Shown one piece after another: positions 9,194 to 16,540 of a DNA stretch of 46,425 bases. Where the stretch lies: contig JACWDZ010000007.1 of assembly GCA_014653815.1 (NCBI GenBank), positions 1 through 46,425 on the forward strand, read 5' to 3'. Position 1 is the stretch's first letter. Every line of letters begins with the position of its first letter. This DNA is from Pelagibacterales bacterium SAG-MED29 (lineage in GTDB: Bacteria; Pseudomonadota; Alphaproteobacteria; Pelagibacterales; Pelagibacteraceae). The translations under genes and the position numbers were made by a program. The notes below the pieces were generated by a model, which was given only the letters and a program-made list of their open reading frames with translations, did no database searches and was not told the DNA's origin.

Positions 9194-9225
9194 ATTATAT
9201 GATTGTAATGTTAAAGTTTTGTTAA
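9194..9225 (-). promoter_or_regulatory. Candidate promoter with 11-bp direct repeat for the arsenate module
   Basis: Reading on the minus strand, TATAAT (9199 to 9194) lies 5 nt before the ATG of the small membrane protein. In place of a good -35 box there are two copies of TTAACA with an exact 11-bp period (plus-strand TGTTAA at 9209-9214 and 9220-9225), 9 bp upstream of the -10. Response regulators of the PhoB/OmpR class bind 11-bp direct repeats in this position. The repeat is only a partial match to the E. coli Pho box, so the regulator is a guess. Confidence 0.35.
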
Positions 9226-9293
9226 CCAGACGAGGCTTTAACTTTTTTCTCGATAAACTCTGGAATCTCATCACCAAGATCATCGTCTCTCTC
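9222..9293 (-). pseudogene. Fragment of the gcrA 3' end
   Basis: This minus-strand piece encodes 23 residues in frame between a TAG at 9294-9296 and a TAA at 9222-9224, with no start codon. Its peptide contains DDDLGDEIPEFIEKKVK, nearly the same as the C-terminus of the intact GcrA encoded at 12379-12873 (EDDLGEEIPEFIEKKVK). DNA identity is also high, including a perfect 17-nt run (ATAAACTCTGGAATCTC). It is a remnant or duplication of the gcrA tail, not a gene. With the intact gcrA it brackets the znu-zur block in direct orientation. Confidence 0.85.
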
Positions 9294-9359
9294 CTATAAT
9301 TATTGTTTACTAAGAATTTATTACAATTTAGAAGAGAAAGATACTTTGGTTAGAAATAG

Positions 9360-10337
9360 TTAACAGCTTTTAAAGGACTTAGACATATTGCTAATTAGAT
9401 CAAAATATAAAGTTTTTCCTGGGGTTAAAGTGGCTCCTAATGGATCTAAAACACCAGTTTTAATATTCATATCTTTCGCTACTGCATTGATTATGTCAGG
9501 ATTAAATTGAGGTTCAGAAAACACACAACTTACTTTGTCATGTTCAATTATTTCTCTGATTTCAGATAATTGTTCAGCTCCAGGCAATACATCTGTATTT
9601 ACAGTAAAAGCTCCTAGAACATTTATATCAAATCTTTTTTCAAAATATTGATAGGCGTCATGGAAAACAATCGATTTAAAATCTTTATTTAAATCAGATT
9701 TTACTTTTTTTGTAAGTTTATCTAAATCTTTGAGTGCTTTTTTTAAATTAGCTTTATACGTAGATGCATTTTTTTGATCATTTTCTATTAAATGTTCTGC
9801 CATTTCTTTTAAAATCACTTTTGCGTTCATCGGATCTAGCCAAATGTGCGGATCATGTTCACCGTGAGCATGCTCATGGTGATCATCGTGTTTATCTTCT
9901 TTATGACCATGTTCTTTATGTTCATCTTCTTTTTTATGCTCGTCATGTCCATGATCATCATGTCCTTCAAATATGTTTCTTTCTCTAAATTCTAATTTAT
10001 TTAAACCTTTAATTTCCATTAATTCTATTTTTTCAGCTTTTTTTGCTATTGAATTTAATGGTTTTTCTAAAAAACTTTCTAAGTCTTCGCCAATCCAAAA
10101 GATTAAATCAGCATTTTGTAACATTTTAGCGTGAGATGGTTTCATTGCAAATCCGTGTGGTGAAGCATATCCATCTACTATTAAATCTGGTTTACCTACC
10201 CCATCCATCAAATAACTTGCTAATGAGTGTATAGGTTTTATTGATGCAACTACTTTGATATCAGCTTTTGCTGGTGAGAAAATAATAAATAGAGATAATA
10301 TTGATAATATAAATGGTAATTTTTTAATGTTTTTCAT
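9360..10337 (-). CDS. znuA: Zinc ABC transporter substrate-binding protein ZnuA
   Basis: Periplasmic zinc-binding protein of 325 aa. The signal peptide covers about residues 1-25, with cleavage expected after SPAKA. Candidate zinc ligands are H37 (KPIHSLA), H61 (SPHGFAMKPSHA), H164 (DPHIWLDP) and H226 (FHDAYQYF). A charged His-rich loop at about 126-164 (repeats of HDEH, HKEH, HDDHHEHAHGEH) is the hallmark of ZnuA and separates it from manganese-binding relatives. The gene diverges from znuC across 72 bp containing two Zur-box-like palindromes, so it should be induced by zinc shortage. Confidence 0.95.
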   Translation of the reverse strand: MKNIKKLPFILSILSLFIIFSPAKADIKVVASIKPIHSLASYLMDGVGKPDLIVDGYASPHGFAMKPSHAKMLQNADLIFWIGEDLESFLEKPLNSIAKKAEKIELMEIKGLNKLEFRERNIFEGHDDHGHDEHKKEDEHKEHGHKEDKHDDHHEHAHGEHDPHIWLDPMNAKVILKEMAEHLIENDQKNASTYKANLKKALKDLDKLTKKVKSDLNKDFKSIVFHDAYQYFEKRFDINVLGAFTVNTDVLPGAEQLSEIREIIEHDKVSCVFSEPQFNPDIINAVAKDMNIKTGVLDPLGATLTPGKTLYFDLISNMSKSFKSC

Positions 10338-10356
10338 AATAATAGTATGTTAGAAT

Positions 10357-10371
10357 TGTTATAATATAACA
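10357..10371. promoter_or_regulatory. Zur box 1 (znuA/znuC divergent operator)
   Basis: TGTTATAATATAACA is a perfect 7-1-7 palindrome and matches the core of the proteobacterial Zur operator (TGTTATANTATAACA). It lies 20 bp upstream of znuA and 38 bp upstream of znuC, where one bound dimer could repress both. A Zur-like gene is third in the znuCB operon, consistent with autoregulation. Confidence 0.85.
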
Positions 10372-10374
10372 GCA

Positions 10375-10389
10375 TGTAATAATATAACG
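10375..10389. promoter_or_regulatory. Zur box 2, weaker copy
   Basis: TGTAATAATATAACG matches the same operator core at 12 of 14 fixed positions. It begins 18 bp after the start of box 1, on the znuC side, so two Zur dimers could bind almost side by side along the helix. It ends 20 bp before the znuC start codon. Confidence 0.6.
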
Positions 10390-10409
10390 TTTTAGAGTCA
10401 AGAGATAAA

Positions 10410-11156
10410 ATGAGCTTAAATCAAAATATTTTAGTAAAATTAAAACAAGCTGGTTTTCGTATAAACGGCAAATGGCTTGTTAAAGGAGTGTCATTACAAA
10501 TTGAAAAGGGTAAAATAGTTACTCTTATTGGCCCTAATGGTTCTGGAAAAAGCACAACAGCTAAAATTGCTTTAGGAATTTATAAAAAAATCGATGGAGA
10601 AGTTGAGAAATATACGAATAAAGTTGGATATGTTCCTCAAAAAATTTCAATTGATTGGACATTGCCACTTAGAGTGAATGATTTCATGGTACTAACTGAA
10701 AATCTCAAAGATGAAGCTATTAACGAAGCTTTATCTTTAACAGGCGTTATACATCTCAAAGACAAAAATCTGGGAGACTTATCAGGCGGGGAATTCCAAA
10801 GAGTATTGCTTGCAAGAGCCATCTCAAAAAAACCAGATCTTTTAGTGCTTGATGAACCAGTACAAGGAGTGGATTTTACTGGCGAAATTGCTCTATACGA
10901 ACTTATAAAGAAAATTTCAGATGAATTGAATTGTGGAATTCTATTGATTTCTCATGACTTACATACTGTAATGAGTGCTACTGACCATGTTGTTTGTCTA
11001 AACGGTCACGTTTGTTGTTCAGGCTCTCCATTAGATGTTGCAAAAAATAATGAATATAAAGCTTTATTTGGAGAACAAGCCTCTCAAATATTAACAAGAT
11101 ACAAACATAGTCATGATCATATTCATACAAGTGAAGGTGAAATAAAAAAAAATTAA
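10410..11156 (+). CDS. znuC: Zinc ABC transporter ATP-binding protein ZnuC
   Basis: ATPase of 248 aa driving zinc import. Walker A GPNGSGKST is at residues 41-49, the signature LSGGE at 124-128, Walker B LLVLDEP at 144-150, and the H-loop lies in ISHDLHTV near 180. The C-terminus is rich in histidine (YKHSHDHIHTSEGE), a feature of ZnuC proteins that may help sense or hold zinc. znuB starts on the base after its stop codon. Expression should be repressed by Zur through the palindromes immediately upstream. Confidence 0.94.
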   Translation: MSLNQNILVKLKQAGFRINGKWLVKGVSLQIEKGKIVTLIGPNGSGKSTTAKIALGIYKKIDGEVEKYTNKVGYVPQKISIDWTLPLRVNDFMVLTENLKDEAINEALSLTGVIHLKDKNLGDLSGGEFQRVLLARAISKKPDLLVLDEPVQGVDFTGEIALYELIKKISDELNCGILLISHDLHTVMSATDHVVCLNGHVCCSGSPLDVAKNNEYKALFGEQASQILTRYKHSHDHIHTSEGEIKKN

Positions 11157-11960
11157 ATGTTAGATGATTTTTTTATAAGAGCTTTATTAGCTGGACTTGG
11201 TATTGCATTTGTAACTGGCCCTCTTGGATGTTTTGTTATATGGAGACGACTATCATATTTTGGTGATACTCTTGCCCACTCTGCTTTACTTGGAGTTACA
11301 CTAGCTTATACTTTGGAATTTAACATTGCTCTTTCAGTATTTATAATTTCATCTTTAATTGCATTAATTTTGATACAACTTCAAAAAAGAACTAATCTAC
11401 CAGGTGACGCTTTATTAGGTCTCTTAGCTCATTCATCTTTAGCAGTTGGACTGGTTGTAATTGGTTTTTTAACATTCATAAGGTTCGATATCATGGGATT
11501 ATTATTTGGGGATATATTAGCAGTTACAACTGAAGATTTATTAATTATATGGATAGGGGGGCCATTAATACTTTTAATTCTTAAATTGATTTGGAAACCT
11601 TTATTTGCATCAACAGTAAATTACGAATTAGCAGAAGCCGAAGGTTTAAATCCTGATAGAGCTAAAGCTATATTTACTATTTTAATGGCTGGGATAATTG
11701 CTATTTCAATTAAAATGGTTGGACTATTATTAATTACAGGAATGTTAATCATACCAGCTGCAATGGCACGAAATATTTCTTCAAGCCCTCAGAGTATGGT
11801 AATTTATTCAGTGCTTGGAGGTTTGTTGTCTGTAATTTTGGGTTTGTTTACTTCCTTACAGTTTAATACATCTTCAGGGCCATCGATCATTGCGGCTTCC
11901 TTGTTTTTATTCATACTTTCATTAGTAAAAATTAAACAATCGATTAAATTGAAAAATTAA
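11157..11960 (+). CDS. znuB: Zinc ABC transporter permease ZnuB
   Basis: Inner-membrane permease of the ABC-3 family, 267 aa, with about eight hydrophobic segments. Typical features are FVTGPLGCFVIWRRLSYFGDTLAHSALLG near the N-terminus, the loop ELAEAEGLNPDRAKAIF near residue 160, which contacts ZnuC, and LLITGMLIIPAAMARN near residue 190. The gene has zero spacing from znuC and 15 nt before zur, giving a znuC-znuB-zur transcription unit. Confidence 0.94.
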   Translation: MLDDFFIRALLAGLGIAFVTGPLGCFVIWRRLSYFGDTLAHSALLGVTLAYTLEFNIALSVFIISSLIALILIQLQKRTNLPGDALLGLLAHSSLAVGLVVIGFLTFIRFDIMGLLFGDILAVTTEDLLIIWIGGPLILLILKLIWKPLFASTVNYELAEAEGLNPDRAKAIFTILMAGIIAISIKMVGLLLITGMLIIPAAMARNISSSPQSMVIYSVLGGLLSVILGLFTSLQFNTSSGPSIIAASLFLFILSLVKIKQSIKLKN

Positions 11961-11975
11961 TGAAGAATCAGTACA

Positions 11976-12377
11976 ATGACTAGAATGCATAAAGAAAACA
12001 ATCTTTCCAAAAATCAACAAATAATTTTTGATTTAATTGATAGATCTTCAGAGCCCTTAAAAGCATATACGATACTTTATAATGTTCAAAAGAAAGGTAT
12101 CAATGCTCCACCGCAAGTTTATCGAGCATTAGATAAATTAGTTGAGATAGGAAAAATTCATAAAATTGAAAGTAAAAATGCTTTTGTTGCATGTAAAAAT
12201 TCTGATTGTGAAATTTCAAAAGCTACAGCGTTTTCAATTTGTGAAAGTTGTGAAGTGGTTGATGAAATTAGTGATGTTAAACTCTCAAAATATTTATCAA
12301 GTTTTAATCATAAAAAAGGAATGAAGTTCAAAAGATTTAATTTAGAATTTTTTGGTCTTTGCAAAAAGTGCAAATAA
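11976..12377 (+). CDS. zur: Fur-family zinc uptake regulator Zur
   Basis: Fur superfamily repressor of 133 aa. The N-terminal winged helix (about 10-70) contains the recognition segment PPQVYRALDKLVEIG. The dimer domain carries the structural zinc pairs C89-x2-C92 (CESC) and C129-x2-C132 (CKKC); C73 and C78 may contribute to the regulatory site. Assignment to Zur, not Fur, rests on the operon with znuCB and on the operators matching the Zur consensus. An in-frame ATG at 11985 is an alternative start. The stop is one base from the stop of the convergent gcrA. Confidence 0.9.
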   Translation: MTRMHKENNLSKNQQIIFDLIDRSSEPLKAYTILYNVQKKGINAPPQVYRALDKLVEIGKIHKIESKNAFVACKNSDCEISKATAFSICESCEVVDEISDVKLSKYLSSFNHKKGMKFKRFNLEFFGLCKKCK

Positions 12378-12378
12378 T

Positions 12379-12873
12379 TTAGCTTGCTGATTTTACTTTC
12401 TTTTCTATAAACTCTGGAATCTCTTCACCTAGATCATCTTCTTTTTGGTTTTTAGGCTGGAAGGCATATAAAACGTGCAGCTTGCAATATGGAAATTCAC
12501 CTTCTGGTTTTCTACCACAAAAGTAAAACTTTTCTTCATTAGGGTGACCTATTGGCCATTTGCACGTCTCTTCAGTTAATTCCTCTAAAGATTTAGGATT
12601 TTCAGCTTCGAAATTTTTATCAAGTAAAATTGACTGAAATTTAGCCTTTCTAGACATAGGAGCCGGTGAACGCCTCATGACTTGTCTATTTTCTCTTGAT
12701 TTAAGAGAATTTGATTGTTTCGATGGAGCTCTAGCTTCTAGGTTTAATCTATGAGCTTTACCTATAACTGCATTACGCGTGGTATCACCTAGTGCTTCCG
12801 CTATTTGACTAGCCGTATGCCCTTTCGACCAAAGTTCTTTTAATTTTTCAACTTTCTCGCTAGTCCAACTCAT
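12379..12873 (-). CDS. gcrA: Cell-cycle regulator GcrA
   Basis: GcrA family, 164 aa, an alphaproteobacterial sigma70-binding transcription factor that in Caulobacter activates promoters carrying CcrM-methylated GANTC sites. The helix-turn-helix at the N-terminus is clear (MSWTSEKVEKLKELWSKGHT, then TRNAVIGKAHRLNL near 32-45). A linker rich in Arg, Ser and Pro follows, then the C-terminal RNA polymerase-binding domain with CKWPIGHP near 107, FCGRK and YCKLH. The acidic tail EIPEFIEKKVK is the part duplicated near 9222-9293. The zur stop lies only one base away, so the znu-zur block abuts the very end of gcrA. Confidence 0.93.
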   Translation of the reverse strand: MSWTSEKVEKLKELWSKGHTASQIAEALGDTTRNAVIGKAHRLNLEARAPSKQSNSLKSRENRQVMRRSPAPMSRKAKFQSILLDKNFEAENPKSLEELTEETCKWPIGHPNEEKFYFCGRKPEGEFPYCKLHVLYAFQPKNQKEDDLGEEIPEFIEKKVKSAS

Positions 12874-13010
12874 TGTATAATTTTACTGTATTTAGTATTT
12901 TTATTATGTCTAAAACATTATGTTGTAGTTTAAAAGATTAAAACGATCTAAGGCTGTTAGTAGCATTAGTTTTGCACAGTTTTTTTTAATAAGGAGTTAT
13001 AAGACTATCA

Positions 13011-13823
13011 ATGGTTGAAATGACAAAAAAATATAAAATTGGAAAAAGAAGATTTGGTTATATTAACTGGGTCGGAGCTTGGACTTTATATAAAAAAGAG
13101 GTTTTAAGATTTTTAATCGTTTGGGTTCAAACAATTTTTTCCCCATTAATTTCATCGCTTTTGTTTTTATTAGTTTTGTCATTAGCTATTGGCACTGAAA
13201 GAGGTGAAGTACTAGGGGTTTCATTTATCATTTTTCTGGCTCCAGGCTTAATTGCAATGCAGGTTATACAACAGTCTTTTTCCCATTCATCTTCATCCTT
13301 TATGATCGGTAAAATACAAGGAAATATTGTTGATCTCCTTTATGCGCCTTTATCAGCTGCAGAAGTTACAATTTCTGTTTGTTTAGCTGCTGTCACTAGA
13401 AGTTTTATTATTGCTTTTGTTTCAATTTTAGTTTTTTATTTAATTATTGATATTCAAATAAAGCATTTTTTTACCTTAATTTTATTTACTTTTTTGTCTT
13501 CTTTTATATTAGGAAACATAGGCACTATTGCAGGTTTGTGGGCTGAAAAATTTGATCATATGGCATCTGTTACAAACTTTGTCATAGTTCCATTATCTTT
13601 TTTATCCGGCACATTTTATACGATAGATAGATTGCCTGGTTTTTTAAAAACTGTCAGTGAAGCAAATCCTTTTTTCTATATGATTGATGGATTTAGATAT
13701 AGTTTTATTGGCGTTGCAGATGGCTCAATTAAGATAGGAATAATTTATTTAACAATTTTGAGTTTTTTGAGCTGGTTAGTCGCTTATATTTTATTTAAAA
13801 GAGGCTATAAGATAAAATCATAA
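13011..13823 (+). CDS. ABC-2 type transporter permease
   Basis: Permease of 270 aa with about six hydrophobic helices, of the ABC-2 family (YadH/NodJ-like). The conserved segment LSGTFYTIDRLP with PFFYMIDGFRYSFIG near residues 197-230 is typical of this group. No ATP-binding partner is encoded next to it, although such permeases need one; the partner must be elsewhere. An AAGGAG motif lies about 14 nt before the ATG, rather far, but no closer start preserves the first helix. argD begins 3 nt after its stop, so it may be the promoter-proximal gene of an argDF transcript. The substrate is unknown. Confidence 0.85.
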   Translation: MVEMTKKYKIGKRRFGYINWVGAWTLYKKEVLRFLIVWVQTIFSPLISSLLFLLVLSLAIGTERGEVLGVSFIIFLAPGLIAMQVIQQSFSHSSSSFMIGKIQGNIVDLLYAPLSAAEVTISVCLAAVTRSFIIAFVSILVFYLIIDIQIKHFFTLILFTFLSSFILGNIGTIAGLWAEKFDHMASVTNFVIVPLSFLSGTFYTIDRLPGFLKTVSEANPFFYMIDGFRYSFIGVADGSIKIGIIYLTILSFLSWLVAYILFKRGYKIKS

Positions 13824-13826
13824 AAT

Positions 13827-14993
13827 ATGAGTGCAATATTAAATACCTATAATAGAAAAAAAATTTCTTTTAAAAGAGGAAAGGGAAGCTTTCTGTATGC
13901 AACAAATGGAAAAAAATATTTAGATTTTGTTCAAGGTATAGCAGTAAATTGTCTAGGACATTCAAATGATTATTTAAATAAAGCTATACAAAAACAATCT
14001 AAAAAAGTTTGGCATGTTTCAAATGTATTTACAATTCCCGAACAAGAGAAGTTGGCAAAAAGACTTAAACAAAAAACTTTTGCAGATTATGTTGCTTTTC
14101 AAAATTCAGGAGCAGAAGCAACAGAAGCTGCAATAAAATTTGCTAGAAGATATTTTTATTCAAAGGGTAAACCAAAAAAAAATAGAATTATATGTATCAA
14201 CAATAGTTTTCATGGAAGAACTTTAGCAACCATATTTGCTAGCAATAGCAAGAAAGCTACTGAAGGATTTTATCCTAAAGTTGATGGATTTGATCATTTT
14301 AACTTCGGTGACCACAAAGGATTAGAAAGAGCTATAAATAGTAGAACGGCAGCTATTATGGTTGAGACTATAATGGGTGAAGGAGGGATAAAGGTAATTC
14401 CTGATTACTGTTTAAAAGGATTAAGAAAATTGTGTAATAAAAAAAAGATACTATTAATACTAGATGAAGTTCAATGCGGAATAGGGAGAACCGGAAAATT
14501 TCTAGCTTTTGAGCATGCTAAAATAAAACCTGATATTGTTCCTATAGCTAAAGGAATTGGTGGAGGTTTTCCAGTAGGAGCAGTATTAGTAAATAAAAAA
14601 GTTGCCTCTGGAATGAAACCTGGAACACACGGATCAACTTTTGGAGGAAATCCCTTAGCAATGAGCGTAGGTAATGCAGTTATTGATGTTTTATTTAGAA
14701 AAGGATTTTTAAATAATGTTAAAAAAAATGGGAAATATTTTCATAAAGAATTGAATAAAATCAAAAATAAATATCCCAAAGTTATTAAAGAGGTTAGAGG
14801 TCAAGGATTATTACTTGGACTTGCATTACAAAAAGATCAAACAGACTTTATAAAGAAATTATTACAAAAAAGATTGCTTACTGTCAAAGCATCTGAAAAT
14901 GTTGTCAGACTTTTGCCTCCTTTAAACGTTACAAAAAAGGAAATTAATTTAGCATTAAAAATTCTGAATAATGTAAGTGAGAACTACAAATGA
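13827..14993 (+). CDS. argD: Acetylornithine aminotransferase
   Basis: Class III PLP-dependent aminotransferase of 388 aa. It transfers an amino group from glutamate to N-acetylglutamate semialdehyde in arginine synthesis. The Schiff-base lysine is K242 (PIAKGIGGGFPVGAV). Other landmarks are QNSGAEATEAAIKFAR near 95, SFHGRT near 130, LILDEVQCGIGRTG near 212, and THGSTFGGNPLA near 270. The assignment to ArgD, as against other ornithine-type aminotransferases, is backed by the ATGA overlap with argF. A second role in lysine synthesis (succinyl-diaminopimelate) is common for this family and possible here. Confidence 0.93.
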   Translation: MSAILNTYNRKKISFKRGKGSFLYATNGKKYLDFVQGIAVNCLGHSNDYLNKAIQKQSKKVWHVSNVFTIPEQEKLAKRLKQKTFADYVAFQNSGAEATEAAIKFARRYFYSKGKPKKNRIICINNSFHGRTLATIFASNSKKATEGFYPKVDGFDHFNFGDHKGLERAINSRTAAIMVETIMGEGGIKVIPDYCLKGLRKLCNKKKILLILDEVQCGIGRTGKFLAFEHAKIKPDIVPIAKGIGGGFPVGAVLVNKKVASGMKPGTHGSTFGGNPLAMSVGNAVIDVLFRKGFLNNVKKNGKYFHKELNKIKNKYPKVIKEVRGQGLLLGLALQKDQTDFIKKLLQKRLLTVKASENVVRLLPPLNVTKKEINLALKILNNVSENYK

Positions 14994-15916
14994 AAAACTT
15001 TATTAATATATCTGATTTGTCTTCTAAAGAATTGAGATCAATTATAGAAGAAGCAAAATCTAGAAAATTAAATAGAAAAAATTTAAATAAATCTGCACCT
15101 GACGAAGATAAACCTTTTGAGGGAAAATCGATGGCGATGATTTTTGAAAAACCTTCTACGAGAACTAGAATGTCTTTCGACATAGCTGTTAAACAACTTG
15201 GAGGATCTTCTATTATATTAAATCCAGATGGTATTCATTATGGAAAAGGTGATGAGACTTTAAAGGATACTGCAAAAGTATTAACAGAGTACGTAGATAT
15301 TGTTATGCTTAGAACATCTTCTCATAAAAATTTGGAAGAATTTGGAAAGTATTTAGATATTCCAATTATTAACGGCCTTTCAGATCAAAGCCATCCTTGT
15401 CAGATTATGTCTGATATTCTTACTTTTGAGGAAACTAAAGGCTCAATTCAAGGTAAAATTATTTCTTGGCTAGGCGACGGAAATAATAATATGTCAAACT
15501 CTTTGATAGAAGCTGCAGCAAAATTTGGCTTTCAATTAAAAATAGGTTGTCCTAAACAATATATGCCAAGCAAAAAGATATTAAATTGGGCAAAAAAAAA
15601 TAAAGTAAATCTTTTACTAACAAAAAAACCTGAAGAAGCCGTCAAAGATTCTGATTGTATCATGACCGACAAATGGGTTTCAATGAATGATAAAGTAAAC
15701 AAAAAAATAAAAAAGAAAAATTTAAAAAGCTATCAAGTTAATAAAAAGTTAATGCAAAAAGCAAAGTCAGATGCAATCTTTATGCATTGTTTGCCTGTAG
15801 GAAGGGGAGAAGAGGTAACGGATGAAGTTATCGATGGCAAGCAGTCAGTTGTTTGGAGACAAGCTTTAAATAGAGTCCATGCTCAAAAAAGCATAATTAA
15901 CTGGTGTCTAGATTAA
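14990..15916 (+). CDS. argF: Ornithine carbamoyltransferase
   Basis: Makes citrulline from ornithine and carbamoyl phosphate, 308 aa. The carbamoyl-phosphate loop S56-T57-R58-T59-R60 (EKPSTRTRMSFD), HPCQ at 135-138 and the ornithine-binding MHCLPVGRGEE near 265 are all present, which separates it from aspartate carbamoyltransferase. A lysine-rich insert (KVNKKIKKKNLKSYQVNKK) near residue 240 is a normal variable region with local A-rich codon use. It is translationally coupled to argD. The last 4 nt overlap the convergent cytochrome gene. Confidence 0.96.
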   Translation: MKNFINISDLSSKELRSIIEEAKSRKLNRKNLNKSAPDEDKPFEGKSMAMIFEKPSTRTRMSFDIAVKQLGGSSIILNPDGIHYGKGDETLKDTAKVLTEYVDIVMLRTSSHKNLEEFGKYLDIPIINGLSDQSHPCQIMSDILTFEETKGSIQGKIISWLGDGNNNMSNSLIEAAAKFGFQLKIGCPKQYMPSKKILNWAKKNKVNLLLTKKPEEAVKDSDCIMTDKWVSMNDKVNKKIKKKNLKSYQVNKKLMQKAKSDAIFMHCLPVGRGEEVTDEVIDGKQSVVWRQALNRVHAQKSIINWCLD

Positions 15917-16446
15917 GGTGTCGGAAGAGGTTTATCGCTTTTAGAGTTCATATATAAAATAACTGAAGCTCTATCTTTTTCTTTTTTTAAACCCGCAAAG
16001 GCCATTTTTGTTCCTTTAATATGAGCAGAAGGTTTAATTAGGAATCCATTCATTTCTTCAAATGACCATTCTTTTCCATAAGCAGCTAAAGCTTTAGAAT
16101 ATTTATAACCGGAAGCAACACCAGTTTGTTTTCCTAATATACTCCATAGATTTGGACCGATCATATTTTTTCCTCCAGCCGCAATCATATGGCAAGCACT
16201 ACATCTCTTAAAAACTTTTTCTCCATGTTCAATAGTTCCCATGGCCAATAATTCACTAATTCCAACTGCCGCCTGTCCAGTATTTGAAGCAGAAGCTAAA
16301 GTTGGTTCTATTTTTTCTACCTTGTAAGCTGATTGTTGAGGTTTATCAGGAGTAAATATTATATCTGTAACTTTGTTAATACCAAAAACAACCACTACAG
16401 TAGCTAAGATTGCAGCTATAATTTTATTTAATTCAAAACCGTCCAT
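15913..16446 (-). CDS. Membrane-anchored c-type cytochrome (CycM-like)
   Basis: 177-aa cytochrome c of class I. An uncleaved N-terminal helix (about residues 8-24) probably anchors it in the inner membrane with the haem domain in the periplasm. The haem motif is C82-S-A-C85-H86, followed by GPNLW near 98 and a likely axial methionine M148 (GTKMAFAG). The layout of anchor, Ala/Ser-rich linker and c2-like domain resembles CycM (c552) of rhizobia, which carries electrons from the bc1 complex to the cytochrome c oxidase. A different electron partner is possible. Confidence 0.88.
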   Translation of the reverse strand: MDGFELNKIIAAILATVVVVFGINKVTDIIFTPDKPQQSAYKVEKIEPTLASASNTGQAAVGISELLAMGTIEHGEKVFKRCSACHMIAAGGKNMIGPNLWSILGKQTGVASGYKYSKALAAYGKEWSFEEMNGFLIKPSAHIKGTKMAFAGLKKEKDRASVILYMNSKSDKPLPTP

Positions 16447-16518
16447 AAATTTGATAAATACCTATTTGACATATAGCACGACTACATAAAAAATACTTAA
16501 AATTACTTAATATTTTTT

Positions 16519-16535
16519 TGCGTCTTTGAGACGCA
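16519..16535 (+). promoter_or_regulatory. Short perfect hairpin just upstream of kdsB
   Basis: TGCGTCT (16519-16525), a TTG loop, and AGACGCA (16529-16535) form a perfect 7-bp stem, preceded by a seven-T run and ending 5 nt before the kdsB ATG. It occupies the place where a Shine-Dalgarno sequence would be. It could control kdsB translation, or act as a terminator on the minus strand, where an A-rich template gives no benefit. Function unknown. Confidence 0.4.
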
Positions 16536-16540
16536 CAACT

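Noticed and set aside
9764-9988. Plus-strand frame with His-rich product opposite znuA
   Set aside because: It is the mirror of the His-rich ZnuA loop codons (CAT/ATG repeats) and has no independent support.
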